DNA from: Prunella strophiata
Lineage: Eukaryota > Chordata > Aves > Passeriformes > Prunellidae
Length of the DNA: 64,000 nt
Assembly (NCBI GenBank): GCA_036583965.1
Contig: JAZBQD010000015.1
Coordinates: forward strand, 24,545,810-24,609,809
Direction of reading: 5' to 3'
This document shows, one piece after another, positions 1 to 12,038 of this stretch; the stretch's first letter is position 1, and every line of letters begins with the position of its first letter. A program made the position numbers and the translations under genes. The notes beneath the pieces were generated by a model that was not told the origin of the DNA, made no database searches, and was given only the letters and a program-made list of their open reading frames with translations.

Positions 1-1453
1 AAGGATATGCTGAGTGTGGTCCTCTTGGTCCTCCTGCACTACCAACCTGTGCACTTCACAGTCCACGCCAGACACTCTCACTGATTTGTCAAACACTTCT
101 TTGACATAATTTGTAATTTGGAGATCTCCAAGACCTTTTGAAAATCAGCATCACAAATTTTTAACTAATACAATATTGAATGTCCTATATTTTAAAAGGA
201 TAGCGAATTGTCACTCCCACTAACCTTATTTTTCCAGTTTTCTTTGTAGTTATATACCAGCCTATATGTGTAGTTTTAATTTAAAATGTTTTAAGGCAGC
301 ACTTCACTGTGCAATCACCACAGTAAATTCAGAAAATTGTTTGGGCAAAAAGAGGCCTGGGCTAAGAGCCAAGTTCAAATCTAGTCCTTTATCTTACTCA
401 GAAAAATTATGCAAATCAAGTCTTCCATACCCACTTAACTCTGTACTTCCTACACGATGTTAAACTCCAGATCTGATGGAAGTGTAAGAAACAGCTTTTG
501 AACATAATTTTTTAATCCACTATAGTAGGATTGCTTGTTATATGGAACCATAGACTCATAGAATTATTTAGGTTGGAAAGGACCTTTAAGATCATTGAGT
601 CAAGCACAAACTTGGCATTGCCAAGTCCACCCCTAACCCCTGTCTTTCCATGTACTATGTCCCAGCCTGTGGCACTGCCTGGGGTTGTTGTGACCTGAGT
701 GCAGGACCTGGCACTTTACCTTGTTGAACCTCACACAACTGGGCTTGTCCTATTGATCCAGCCTGCCCAGACCCCTCTGCAGAGCCTTCCTGCCCTCCAG
801 CAGATCAAGGACTCCCAACTTGGTGTCATCTGCAAACTGACTGAGGGTGCACTCGATCCCCTTGTCCAAATCATCACCAAAGATATTAAGCAGGACTGGC
901 CCCAAGGGAACACCAACTGTGGCCAGCCACCATCTGGATTTAGTTCCATTCACCACAGTAACCAGTGACTGCTGGGTTTAGTCTTCTGGGAGCATCTTGG
1001 AACTCCTGCACCACCTGAACATATGTTACCCACAGGAGAAAGGATGGAGATCATGTTTTGACCTTTGGCTTAGCAGACAGCAGAATATACAGATAAAATC
1101 ACAGAATTAAAGCTGAAATTTTAAAGCAGTAAATTTACTCATCTCTACAACTGACATGGCAGGATCAAATATGACCTACACCAACTAGGAAAAAAAAAAG
1201 AAAAGGAAAAGTTCTAAAACTCCTCTTCATTACATATAGATACATACATTTGCACTGTTACCCAAAACATTTAGAAATATTTTAATGTAATTTTATATAT
1301 AAACACGGTACAAGTTTAATACCAAATCTGTGTTCATCTTTTCTGTAGGTGAAATATTTATCATCTGACATAGGTGGAGTGACTGGTAGTTGGCCCCAAA
1401 AACTCATATGTATAATTAAAACATATACAGAATGTTCCTGATGTCTTGAATAC
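1..1453 (-). other. Partial intron downstream of coding exon 15
   Basis: I searched both strands for the remaining STAS and C-terminal exons and saw none. The stretch holds a CR1 fragment (about 549-1013) and, at the very left edge, an uninterrupted minus-strand reading frame from about 146 to the window end (see findings). Otherwise it is AT-rich intronic DNA. Confidence 0.7.
549..1013 (-). mobile_element. CR1 LINE fragment, 3' part, with reverse-transcriptase remnant
   Basis: The plus strand starts with the reverse complement of a CR1 3' end (catagactcatagaatt, then ggttggaaaggacc). Further in, the minus strand at 956-750 keeps a reading frame with the pieces [19 protein letters not shown] and [20 protein letters not shown], recognisable as the CR1 ORF2 reverse transcriptase, with FADD as the catalytic motif. 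It is 5'-truncated and degraded, and not capable of encoding a whole enzyme. Confidence 0.9.
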
Positions 1454-1554
1454 CTGAAGAAGCATGGAGACTCCAGTGTAGTCAAAGAAATTCAGTCCAC
1501 TGCAGTCTAATATCAAAACATGTCGCTCACTGTGACATGGCTGCACCAACTCAC
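1454..1554 (-). CDS. SLC26A7: SLC26A7 coding exon 15 (residues 559-592, central STAS motif); gene continues off the left edge
   Basis: This 101-nt exon is phase 1 to 0, with acceptor AATGTGTAG and donor CTTCAG|GTATTC. It reads ELVQPCHSERHVLILDCSGL, then NFFDYTGVSMLLQ. The strand-loop LILDCSGxxFFDYxGVSML is the hallmark of the STAS domain (compare human [20 protein letters not shown]). The donor is weak (T at +4 and +5). Read-through would add about 30 unrelated residues to a stop at 1363-1361, but similarity to SLC26A7 ends at the donor. The next exon was not found in 1-1453. Confidence 0.92.
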
Positions 1555-2640
1555 CTACACATTTGATAAATAAAAACCTTTAATTAAAAGGAGAATACTC
1601 AAGAAATGGGAATAAGAATGATTATAGCTCAACAAAATAAGCCCAAACTATCACAACAAAATTTTCATTGTTATGTGAATGGGGTATCAGGAAAGCAAGT
1701 GCCATATTTAAGAAGAACAAATGAAGAGCCTTTAGGGCAATGGAAAGAAGTGATGACAGAGAGAATATATTAATGGAGATGTTGTAGGCAGCAATAGTGT
1801 CTCAAGAATAAAGCAATTGTTTCATCAAATTTGAATTTCTCATTGATTCAGCTTCTTTGGAAGATTTTTTATGGTATACACAGAAAATATATCTATTTTT
1901 CTTTTAAGTTCTGATATGACACTGATTTCCATAGTCCCTAAAAACCTGCCTATGGCTTAACTTAATATTCACCTATAAGGAAGAAATAGATGTAAAGTGG
2001 AGTGTTTAATTTTCCTGAAGGTTTTACTATGCTGGTTTTTGATTGGGTAATTTTTTAATACACAATTACATATTGTTGCTGGAGAAGAAAATTGTGTTGG
2101 TAAGATTTGCCAAGTTCTTATACCTATTCTTCAACCTTTGGCCATCTTGTGTTTAATCAAAACATACTCTGTTCTAATGCATCCTGAGCTAGCACATGAT
2201 TCCTGGCTTTCATAAAGGGAAAACTAGAAAATAATGCACATCTTATTTACATTGTTCTGTGAAAAGTTTGTTATCATAATACACGCAACTGGAAAAAAAA
2301 GAAAATTATGAAGGAAAGGAATTCTGATTGTAAAGATGAGTTAAGCTAAATGGCTTTGGCAGAGCAGAGGTAAAGATTTTAAACTACTGAGGGGACTTGG
2401 AATTTCCCCATGATGCATATTTATAAATGGTGGTAATTCCTTTCTGACAGTAGTCTGAGAGCAAAGACTTTTGGACTTGCATCTCCAGACATTTACTGTT
2501 TCTGTTCTGTCCAACATACATGAACAGATACATACAAACAAAACCAGAGAATTTTAAAGGGAGCTTCCTGAAAATTACTGTGATAGAAACCGAGAAAGGG
2601 TTCATGTGATCTCCCACGCTCAGTGTAATAATTTCCTGCT

Positions 2641-2664
2641 GCATCCTGAATTGCATCCTGAATT
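2641..2664. repeat. Two-copy 12-bp tandem repeat
   Basis: The unit gcatcctgaatt occurs twice without mismatch. It is a small local duplication with no apparent function. Confidence 0.85.
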
Positions 2665-3820
2665 GCAGTAGAGGTTGCCTGGCCTCTAAATGGGCAGCTA
2701 GGTAAAGACCCTCTTTGGATCAGTGGCATGAGCCAGAGCAGCTGTTTCATTTGGTGCTGATACAGACAGTATTCCCCAAAGGGAGAAAATATAAATTTCC
2801 ATGTTTTCTTGGACAACTGCCATAAGGCTTAAGGGTTGTATCCTTATACTCCTGTCCTTGAAAATTTAAGTTCAGCATTTTGCTTTTCTCTTTAAAGGAA
2901 TTTTCTTTTCTTTCTGTTTGTTGTTGAAAAGACCCCATGAAGAATCACCATAGACTGGTTGATGTAAGTAACGACAGCATTTAAGTCCTCAAGGCAGGAC
3001 TTTGGCATTCAGAAAAGAGGTCTTGTACTTTCTGTCAGTTTTGTAACATGAGAAACCAGTTCATCTTCAAGGTGACTGAAATATCTACTGGTAAGATCTT
3101 CTCAAACATAAGATTTTACAATATAGTCAATAAAATACAATATAATCTCAATAATAATTTTCATAGGTTGCTGTACTACAGCAAACCAGTCTGTCGTGCC
3201 CAAGTTAACTAAACACTATAGTACCATAAAAATGTCCTGAGTCTAGTTAACAAATGCAAACATTCAGACAACAGGCTCCAAATCAGATTTTCTACTGCAG
3301 CCTTAATGCTTATAAGTGTTTTAAATAAACACTGTTTTAATTCTATCCACAATGAAGTCATCTGTATAAAGTATCCACTGCAAAAGGTTGCTGCAGCTCT
3401 CCCATGGGAATGTATGTGCTCTAGTTTGATTTAAGTGCTACAAAATGTGGAAAAAGTGGAGTTTCCAGCTTAATCCTTAATTGAAAGAAAACCTCTAGGG
3501 TTTTTATTATATATTGTATTGATATACTGTATAATATTGGTGGTTATTATGGCACTAAAAATCCAGTTGACAGTTTTCTGAGATTTTCTCCTATGGGCTT
3601 TAAAGATCCCAAAGATTTAACATGGTTCTAATCTTACTTTTACTTTTTCTTACTAATATTCAACTCTGCATGCAAAAAACCCCCAAGACCAGAGCTTAGC
3701 AAAACAGTCTCTTCAGCCTGGTCTGAAGATCAGTCCAGACAAAAATACAGGAAGTGTTTCCCCCACTATGTACCTGTCTCTTTCCACACACACTTATTCC
3801 AGTGCAATAAGTAGGGACAC

Positions 3821-3925
3821 AATCAGAGGATAGTTTGGGTTGGAAGGGACCTTAAATCATCTAGTTCCAACCCCTGTGTGATGGGCAATGAGATTTCCAC
3901 TAGAACCTTCCACTCCTGCAGAAAA
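3821..3925 (-). mobile_element. CR1 LINE 3'-end fragment
   Basis: The plus strand shows the reverse complement of a CR1 tail: gtttgggttggaagggacct, then atctagttccaacccc and a degraded copy of the region that follows in intact elements. Only about 100 bp are recognisable. Confidence 0.8.
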
Positions 3926-4183
3926 GGTATTTTCAGGGCGTTGCCTGCTTTTGAAATCTTAAAAAGTCAGTCAAAACCAGAATGAATAAAAGGACTTATT
4001 AGGCCAAGGTTAACATAATTTAACACTGTTTAGCATTCATGCTTCATTGAATGTTTGGTCTAACTGAAAATATTTATTTCCACAAAAGTTGTGTGCACCT
4101 AGAAATGTATAGAAAAATGTGGAACTATTCTGCACACTTACATCCATCTCGGTTTTAACATCATTTGTAGATAATAAACTCAC

Positions 4184-4232
4184 CATGGCAACTCCCATTG
4201 GAAAATGGACAGAGCAATGTGTTCTGCTCACA
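4184..4232 (-). CDS. SLC26A7: SLC26A7 coding exon 14 (residues 543-559, STAS variable insert)
   Basis: This 49-nt exon is phase 0 to 1, with acceptor TTTATTTCAG and donor CCATG|GTGAGT. It encodes CEQNTLLCPFSNGSCH plus the first base of a Gly. CEQNTLL and SNG match human CEQNTLLNSLSNGNC. It lies in the variable insert between the first STAS strand-helix unit and the central strand. It was identified by matching the expected peptide, supported by correct splice signals and phase. Confidence 0.9.
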
Positions 4233-5950
4233 CTGAAATAAAAGCAGCAAATTATTAACATACCAAGGAAGACCAGTCCATTACACTAGTAACAAGAGAA
4301 AACCAATGAAATACATAAGAATTCTGTTTCTCAGTATCAAAGTTGACTCATTCTCTCCAGAATCATGTCCTATGCAACAGCTGTTGGATATATAATATTT
4401 TCTGGTATAACTTTAGAAGAATACTGAGATACATACTTAAACTGATATTTGCATTTATTTTTAGCTGGCTCAACCTCTGTCAAGTTTGGATTCACTAGAA
4501 AGTATAATTTGGACACAATGCTTTTGGGGAAGTAGGAGGCTGGTTAAGAAGTGGTCAAAAGATGGGGAAAATGTTCTTGACAAGAAAATTCTTGATAAAA
4601 TCACTGCCAAGAATTTAACTTTTGATTAATTTTCTGCTTGCTGCAATCTCATCTGCTATGCTAATATTTTAGTAAGAACATTTTTGATGTGTAAATTTAT
4701 TAAAGAATTACATTTATCTGGATAATTTTTATAATAGTTATTTCAATATGCAAGTTCTCAGTAGAAACATGGCTTAAACCAGAAACAGAGCACAGAAACA
4801 AAAGTGAAACTGCATTTTTTTTCACACCCATTACGTGCTACAGAAAGACATTTACTCAACAACAAAAGCAAATTTTTTAAAAAAACACAGTGTTTCAGGC
4901 AGCTGTACTGCTGAGTACCTTACAGGAGAGACAAATAATAAAATCTCCTTTATAAGTAACAGTACAAATTAACTTATTAAATTGACTCAAATTAATTCCA
5001 TGCAAATCCTAAGTAATTTTTCTCTGTTTGGAGGCTTTTTATCATACTAATCCAAACCAGTTGGCCTAGCAAAATCAAGGGAAAAAAGCATCACATTTTC
5101 TGAGCTGAATTTCCACCCATCTAAGCACATATGGGTAGCACAGCTCTTTGTGCAAGGGACAGCAGAGGTGGTAGACACGTGTTGCTGTCTTAACAACCCA
5201 TCCAAGACACAGCTTGGATTTTCTCAATTAGCCCAATTTGCCAAACTGGGTGAAATTGTCTACGGTAAGCATTGTATCATATCGGAATGTCTTCATGGCA
5301 CTGATAGAAAAATGATAACTTATCTTTTCCCTTTTAAGAAGTGTTGCAGGAAGTTGCAGTAGTTATGTGCAGATGAATTTGGAAAATACTATATTTACAG
5401 GGATATTCTCCAAAAATGTGATATATGTAATTTGTATACAGTTTATTTTTCTAATACAATCAGAGCAAAAGAGGAAAAAGAAACAATACCATTGAGAAAA
5501 AACATAGCCACTTTCTTCCTAATTCTCCCAAAATTATTTATAGTTAGAAATGAAGTGTCCATCTCTCATGGACTTATCTCCAGAAAAAAAAAAATCACAT
5601 TTTATTCAAGCATATTTGTAGCTACTCATTGTCTTTCTAAAATCCCAGCCTTATATCAGATGGGATTATGTAAGTTCTTCTAGAAATTTTTGAGTTTTGG
5701 ATCAGTGCTTTAATGTCTCTTACAGGATCACATGCAGAAATAGAAGAGATATTATTTTCAAGTAATAATATGAAAATAGTCCATATTGGATCTGATTAAG
5801 ATTAGAATTAACTTTATTCTAAATGAATCACTTCTATGCTTTTTTTATACCTGTTTCAGTATTTGTTTGCATTCTCTAAGAAATGCAAGGAAAGCAAACA
5901 CAATCTTCAAGCCAGTCATGATGATTACTGAAGTGTAAAGCACATCCCAC
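4233..5950 (-). other. Intron between coding exons 14 and 13
   Basis: AT-rich sequence with no recognisable repeat or exon. I looked for a separate 21-nt microexon for the PLDDISK-equivalent here and found none; it is better explained by the longer donor of coding exon 13. Confidence 0.7.
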
Positions 5951-6088
5951 CTTGTTTACAATATCACATACCTGGCTGCTCGTGCCATCCTTCTGGATTA
6001 TCTTTAACAGGTCAGCGTGAAATTTTCTGGCATTCAAAAAGACTAATGGGCTGTTGACTGAAACTATTTTTACCTGTTTTAGTGATTC
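5951..6088 (-). CDS. SLC26A7: SLC26A7 coding exon 13 (residues 497-542; two candidate donors)
   Basis: The acceptor is TTCCCCAG. The exon reads ESLKQVKIVSVNSPLVFLNA, then RKFHADLLKIIQKDGTSSQ, the first STAS beta-strand and helix. Two donors are possible. CAG|GTATGT would end the exon at 5972 (117 nt). AAG|GTGGGA ends it at 5951 (138 nt) and adds VCDIVNK. I chose the longer form because human has seven residues, PLDDISK, at the same place and joins to the same CEQN start of the next exon; both forms keep the frame. The shorter form uses the stronger donor consensus and could be an alternative isoform. Confidence 0.88.
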
Positions 6089-9000
6089 CTGGGGAATGAA
6101 ATAAACATAATGCTGAAAAGTTCATCTTGGATTTGGAGAACAAACCCCAGACTAATTTCTTTAAAAAACCTGAAAATACCTGTAAATTAACCTAGGAGGA
6201 GCTTTGGATTGTGAGAATGATTTAACAGATAATTCTATTGATCAGCTTTCACACATAAATAAAGAATGGAAACACAAGTAATATATAATGAAAATTGTCT
6301 ATAATGGTATTTAGCGTGAAAAAAAGCATATAATTATGAGGCATAATACTAAGAACTATTAGCTAACAATTATAATAGCACTTTATATTTCAGTTGGTGT
6401 GATCCAAAGCACAGGCAAGGTAACATTTGCAGACAGGGAATATATTTTATTAGATAAACACATCTTGAAAAAAGTACACAAGGATTTAGGGCAAACACTG
6501 CAGGTGGTTTGGGGAAAGCTGGCAATATTCATCTTGGTCATCTGAAGATGACCTTAGTACAGAGATAGTTCTCCATGAAAATACTTAGTGGATCCAGATC
6601 AACCTTGAGTGGCACATTTAAAACTTTACCAGCACATTTCTATAACCAACACAATAATCTACACAAGAACTCTTCCCTTGCCCTTGAATCTGTCTGCACT
6701 TCACTGAAAAGCTACAACCAGCTTACCAGCACCTTCAGTCAGACTGTCTAGCTTAAAGCATAAATGTTACACAGCAGAACAATTTTGGAAGGACACCAGA
6801 TAATGTTCAGAAGCCCCCAGGTGCAAGTGGGAGACATTTTGCACAAAACAAGTGCTATTTCGCTTGCTGTCAAGGTGTACTTACAAAACACACTCAAAAG
6901 CCAGTAAGAAAATTAATATTTATTTATAAATGTATTGGACAGCAGCAAGACATGCTTAAAGACTGGGTTTGTAGGGGAACTTTTGTAGAAGTTGCTTCTA
7001 CTGAGCTCCCAGTCTTCCACAGGTTGTGTAACAATGGAAGTAAAAATCAAGAATTTGTGAGAATATAGGTCAAAAAAAACTCTCTTCTTCCTAACAAAAG
7101 TCATGTAACAAGGTCACAGTTAAACACAAGTAAGTGGAGCTGACACACACCATTTTTTGGGTAGTTAAAAATTGTTTGGGATTGCATTGAAGACATGCAG
7201 TTTTCCCAACAGACTTTCAAGCAAAACAGTAACGAAAATGTCACCACAAACCACATAAACTATCTCCTTATTGTAGACTGCTGTTCAGACTTCTGGGAAT
7301 GAGATGATCTGTCAGACACCACCACAGTGACCATGAAATAAAGGAAACATTTCAAACATCTGGAACTGAGTCAAAGAACCCCAGACTATGTTAGGGACTT
7401 TGCACAATTTACCTATGGACGTGATTGCAGGAAATACCACAGTTGAGTTTTGCCACAGTCAGACACATGGCAAAACTCAACTGGCGGTTAAAATGTCTCA
7501 GTTTGTATGGAATAGAGCTCTAAAATAAGGGCAAAACAAAGGATGGTATATGCTTGAATGGAGAAATGCTCTGACATCTCACAGATTCACACAAAAATTA
7601 TGCTATACACAGGCTTGGTGTGGAGACAAGTGGACACTTCAGTGCCATGGAAAAGTAGAAGATAAAAGATAAGAAAAGAGGGAAGACTGATGTGATAAGA
7701 TTAAATCTTGTGATGATCAAGCTTCCATAAGTACAAGGTCCAAAACTTGAAAGGCTGAAATCATAAGGCCGGATCAAGCAGATGGCAGACTTAGGTATAA
7801 TTTTTGTCCAGAATGGACAAGGTCAACTGTGCCTAAATTTGACCAGCCAGTTATTCCTGGCTCTGGTTTATCTCTTTGTTAACAAGAACTGGTCAGAGAA
7901 AAATGAACTTCCTCTTTGTTGTGTCCTTGCTAAGAAAGCAGGAAATTTGTCTCCGGTGTCTGTCCCTGCCACCACTGGGGAGGCCCCAGGTGATTGCCCC
8001 GCGCCCTCTGCGCCAGCCCCAGCTCTGCTCGGGATGAGTTCAGTGCCAGCAAAAACCTGGGATGAAATGTGTTTCACATAAGCTTCTAAATACCCTTTGA
8101 TTTTTTCCACATTAAAGTGTCTTTTCTCCTATTGATGAAATAACCCCTATAAATCCACAGACCCTAATGGCAGGGTAGATCATTAAGCTTGCATATTTTC
8201 ATGTTTAGAAGTCCTGTTGTTTATGTCTAATCTGTTACTTACCAGGGAAACTTGGATCAGTCTAACATTCATACATTAAAAATTACCCTAAATGCCTGCT
8301 GCAACCCAGTGACTCTAAATTCGATTAAAGGCATATTTTCCTTCTTTGTTTTGTGTAATAGCTCTTGAGCAATTTGCTTCTCTAACATAATGTTATTTTC
8401 CCCACTGTCTGTGGACACTAGTTTGTTATTAGGTTACTGGCGTTAATCTTACTGAATTAGGGGGAAAAAAAGCAGGGGACCAGTAAGCTTAAAAAAAATG
8501 TATAGGCATTTGTACAAAGTGCTTCATGAACTGATACGAAAAATAGCAGGCAAATCAAATCTTGGTTACCCATCTCTGACAAAGTTACTCCAACATTTTT
8601 ATTAAGATTGAAAAGTGATATAATAATTGACAGCTGGTCCAGCCTCAGCAACAGTGTTTTTAGTTCACATTTCAGAGTCCTCCCCATCCTTATGTATCTT
8701 TCACATTCCAACATTTCTCAGTATGCCAAAACAGTAAATGCCCTTGAGCCCTTGGAAGTTTGGATTTTTAGCCCAAGATAGCTCTGATGGAAGACCTCTG
8801 CCAGAAATAATAAATTCTTTAAAGAAGATCTGCTTAATGGTGAAGCACTAACTGCTGAGCATGTAGCTTACTGACACAAAAGACCCTTCATCAGCACTGG
8901 GAAAGGAAAAAGGACATAGGAGAAACTGCCACAGTGGAGAAGGCAGGATGTCCTGGTGATGGGACTGTGCTGAGAGGACACATGGTTCTACTTCTCTCTT

Positions 9001-9736
9001 GGCTGCTGACCTAACATGTCATCTTGCAGGAGGGAGTTCACCTCTCTGAGTCATTACCCTTCTCTTCTTACCACAGACCTGAGCAAAAAGCAGCTTTGAT
9101 GATAATTGCAATGAAAATAACCAAAAGAATGTGACTGGTTGGTTTAAGTTTGTAAGAAGCCAAATTTAAAAGGCAGAGTCTTTGGGAGAGATTCTTCCAT
9201 CCATTTTTCATGTGCACAGGGTGATGAAATTTGTGAAGCAGTCTGTGACAATTTTGTGGTGCTGCCCCTCTTTGCCCAGCCTCGTGGGACAAAGTCACAA
9301 GTCACTGTCCTCTGGGACAGTCTGGTCACAAGGAGTTGGTGACAGAAATGGCTTCAGAAAAGAAATTGGGGATGATAAAAATACCAAAGGACTTTTAGGA
9401 ATAGAGACTGCTATTGTCTGCTCAGATTGCCCTTGGCATTCCTGGCAAGATATTTCCTTAAATTTAGGAATTAGGAAACAGTGAGAAAGAGCAATTCATA
9501 ACTAAAAATGAAAAATAAACTAAGATAGATAAATCTAAGAGGACTTGCCTAACTTCACTTTGCAGACAAGCAGTAGAACCATGAAAATATTCCAGTTTCT
9601 GATGGCCAACTGTAATAATATTATATTATCCTGATTTTACATTTCAAGTGGTCATATCATAAAAGTATTCCCTTGACTCCCAGATTATGATCTGATCTGA
9701 ATTAATGAAACACACACAAACAAAAAATTAACTTAC
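6089..9736 (-). other. Intron between coding exons 13 and 12
   Basis: Mostly AT-rich sequence. It contains a distinct, GC-richer block at about 7690-8160 that looks like an inserted element (listed separately). Nothing else was recognised. Confidence 0.7.
7690..8160. mobile_element. Possible old solo LTR or other inserted element (tentative)
   Basis: Base composition changes abruptly: an ordered AT-moderate part (7690-7920) is followed by a C/G-rich part with several CpGs (7950-8030), then an ATTAAA-type signal at 8111-8116. That arrangement resembles the U3-R layout of avian endogenous-retrovirus solo LTRs. I could not define TG...CA ends or a target-site duplication, and there is no internal viral coding region, so this is only a candidate. 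Confidence 0.3.
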
Positions 9737-9803
9737 ACAATTATCTTCTGCTTTGTATTTGTATTCCACCTCTTTCATATTTTTCAAATTCAGTGTCTTT
9801 GCT
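9737..9803 (-). CDS. SLC26A7: SLC26A7 coding exon 12 (residues 474-496)
   Basis: This 67-nt exon is phase 2 to 0, with acceptor TTCATTACAG and donor AATTGT|GTAAGT. It encodes (R)AKTLNLKNMKEVEYKYKAED then NC, the start of the cytosolic STAS region. The LKNMKEVEYKYK core aligns to human IKNMKEMEFKVK. Sequence drift is greater here than in the membrane exons, as is usual for this part of the family. Confidence 0.92.
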
Positions 9804-11931
9804 CTGTAATGAATATGTAGAGAAAAATGTAGTTAGTCATTAATAGTCTTGAGCAGAAACAAAGACACACACCCCAAACTACAGCGTAGCAGTTTAAAGG
9901 TCCAACAATGCAATGTGAGTATTTTTGTGATTACAGACCTTATCTTTTCTGATAATCTCAAAAAGAGTAAAATCTCAAAAACCTCTTAAAGAATAAAAAG
10001 CTCATTTTAGAATTGTGAGATGACTTTGAAAGTATGAATAAATAAATTTTCTTGTGAAGAAAATCTTAATTTTAATTTTCATTTGCTGGCCAGAGCTACT
10101 TTCAAATCAAGGTAGCTCATATATAATTTATATCTTCAAAAGTAAAGAAGTTTAATTAATATTTTTTACCTGCAAAATCATATTGTAAGGAAAGGGAAAA
10201 TAAATATGTAGAACAGCTGTGGGTCATGAAAAACAAAGATATTTTATTTGTCATTGAAATTGACACATCTTTACATGATGAAGCAGAGCATTGTACTTTA
10301 GCTATCAAAATGGGAGACTTACTGGAAAGCACCAGTATTCCTGGAGAGAGGAAAGAGAAAATTGCCTTGGAAAGGGAGCTCAGTGTTAGGATCTTCTGAT
10401 TCAACTTGTCATTTAAGGGAACACACTTAACTGCAGAGGACTATTGAACTATCTATCCTCTGAGACAGATGCACCAATATACAAGGAGTATTTGCAGGTA
10501 TTGGGGCCAGATAAATGAGCCTTGCAGACATCAACTGTTCCCTCATCTTTGCATAAATGAAACTGTAGCTGCTGCTGGTTTTAATACATTTGGATACATA
10601 ACATGTACCACATCCAGTACCCTGACATCTGAACAGAAACTTTACAATAAATAATCTATGGTATTTTCCTTGCTTCACTTCTGCTCATGACTGCATGGCT
10701 TACTACACGTTATCTTGTTAACCCTATCTGTGCTGTGCCAGTTTTAAGGCTGCTGCCTTGTTCAATGCCTCTAGATGCTATGAACAATTATGGGCAGCTT
10801 TGCTGAAGAACACAGAGATCACTGGGAAGAGTCTTATTTACATTAATAAATGCAGGTTCAGACTGAGGTCTTCTCTAGATCAGGCTCTTTTGTGTTTTAT
10901 ATCCATCCCTTTCTGCTGCTGGAGAACCTCTAACATCCAGGCTCAGGACAAAAACAATATGAAAACTTGCCTTTTGCTTTACTACACAATTTACCAAAAT
11001 TTTAGTTTGCTGAGTAGCACAATGTTATCACAAAAGTACTGGTTGATTCAAGCAGAAGCAATCTCCCATCATTTTTAACTGCCTTGAAATTTTGAACTAT
11101 TTTCATGCTGGTTCTTTAACATATTCTATGAAAATAAAGCTGTGCACAAATGTCTGACACCATTAACTTTAACAAGCATTTAATTGAGCTGTCTATATTG
11201 TGCTTAATTTCAGTGGGATTCAATGTTCATGCAAGCAACTGCATGCAAGCAGCAAGTAATTTCCAGGACTACTGAGCTGTGAATTAATTCTGCAGCACAA
11301 ATCAATCATGAACCTCAGCTATATTTCCCTTTACTCATGATCCAAAGTAGCAACTGTAATATATTAAAAAAAAAAAAAGCCAAACCAAAAAACAACTTCT
11401 GATGGCTCTAGTTTATTTGTCCTGACTTTTCTAAGTCATACACAGAACTTACACTTTTTGTTAGACATTAGAATAGTTGTACAGTTATGTTACATTAATC
11501 CATATTAGCAGTGCAATTGTCAACTACCAATTCCTGTGCAACATAGTACCTAGGAAGTTTAGAAAGGCTCTTAGTTACTAAAGCTTGCCAGACATACTTT
11601 TTCCTTAAGGAGCAAATAAATATCTAATGGCAAAAAATATTATTATTCTTCCAGTTGATTCACATAATAAATCCTACAGATGTGTAATAATAAGAGAAAT
11701 CACAAAACAATGCCATTTTATAAAATGTTTTAGAGGTTCCTTAGTCTACGGTAAATGGACAGATGTGACTTTTACTTTTGAATTGTCTTATCTTGCAATT
11801 TTCTGCAACTAAAAACCTGAAGTTTAGTTGTTGAATTTAGTATACCGTATGTCTATCCTGACTGTGAGGCAATATGCAGAATGAATACATAATGAAATGC
11901 TAGTGGAACACTTCAATAAATTGTTTCTTAC
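9804..11931 (-). other. Intron between coding exons 12 and 11
   Basis: AT-rich intron with a short A-rich run near 11367-11379. No repeat family or exon was recognised. Confidence 0.7.
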
Positions 11932-12038
11932 CTGGGAAAGCGGAATATCATGATTACTATGGTGCAGACAACGCCATACAACAGTCCCACGTTAGCAGCA
12001 AAGCATATTGTAAACACATAGGTACTAACCCAGATGCT
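11932..12038 (-). CDS. SLC26A7: SLC26A7 coding exon 11 (residues 439-474)
   Basis: This 107-nt exon is phase 0 to 2, with acceptor CTCCTTAAAG and donor TTCCCAG|GTAAGA. It encodes [20 protein letters not shown], then [16 protein letters not shown], the last helices of the membrane core running into the linker to the STAS domain. The first residue is Ser where human has Gly. The acceptor has purines just upstream of its AG (TTAAAG), but the reading phase requires this site. Confidence 0.94.

Larger units (their letters stand above)
1555..4183 (-). other. Intron between coding exons 15 and 14
   Basis: AT-rich intron with a short CR1 3'-end fragment (3821-3925) and a two-copy 12-bp tandem repeat (2641-2664). 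No coding exon was recognised in it. Confidence 0.75.

Noticed and set aside
699..968. 89-codon plus-strand open frame
   Set aside because: It is antisense to the CR1 reverse-transcriptase remnant on the minus strand and has no independent support.
1361..1453. Continuation of the STAS exon past its donor
   Set aside because: After the donor the peptide (VFKTSGTFC) no longer follows the family, so splicing is preferred; kept only as a read-through possibility.
4262..4290. Possible 25-nt exon between an AG and a GTATGT just upstream of coding exon 14
   Set aside because: The length would break the reading phase and the peptide does not resemble SLC26A7.
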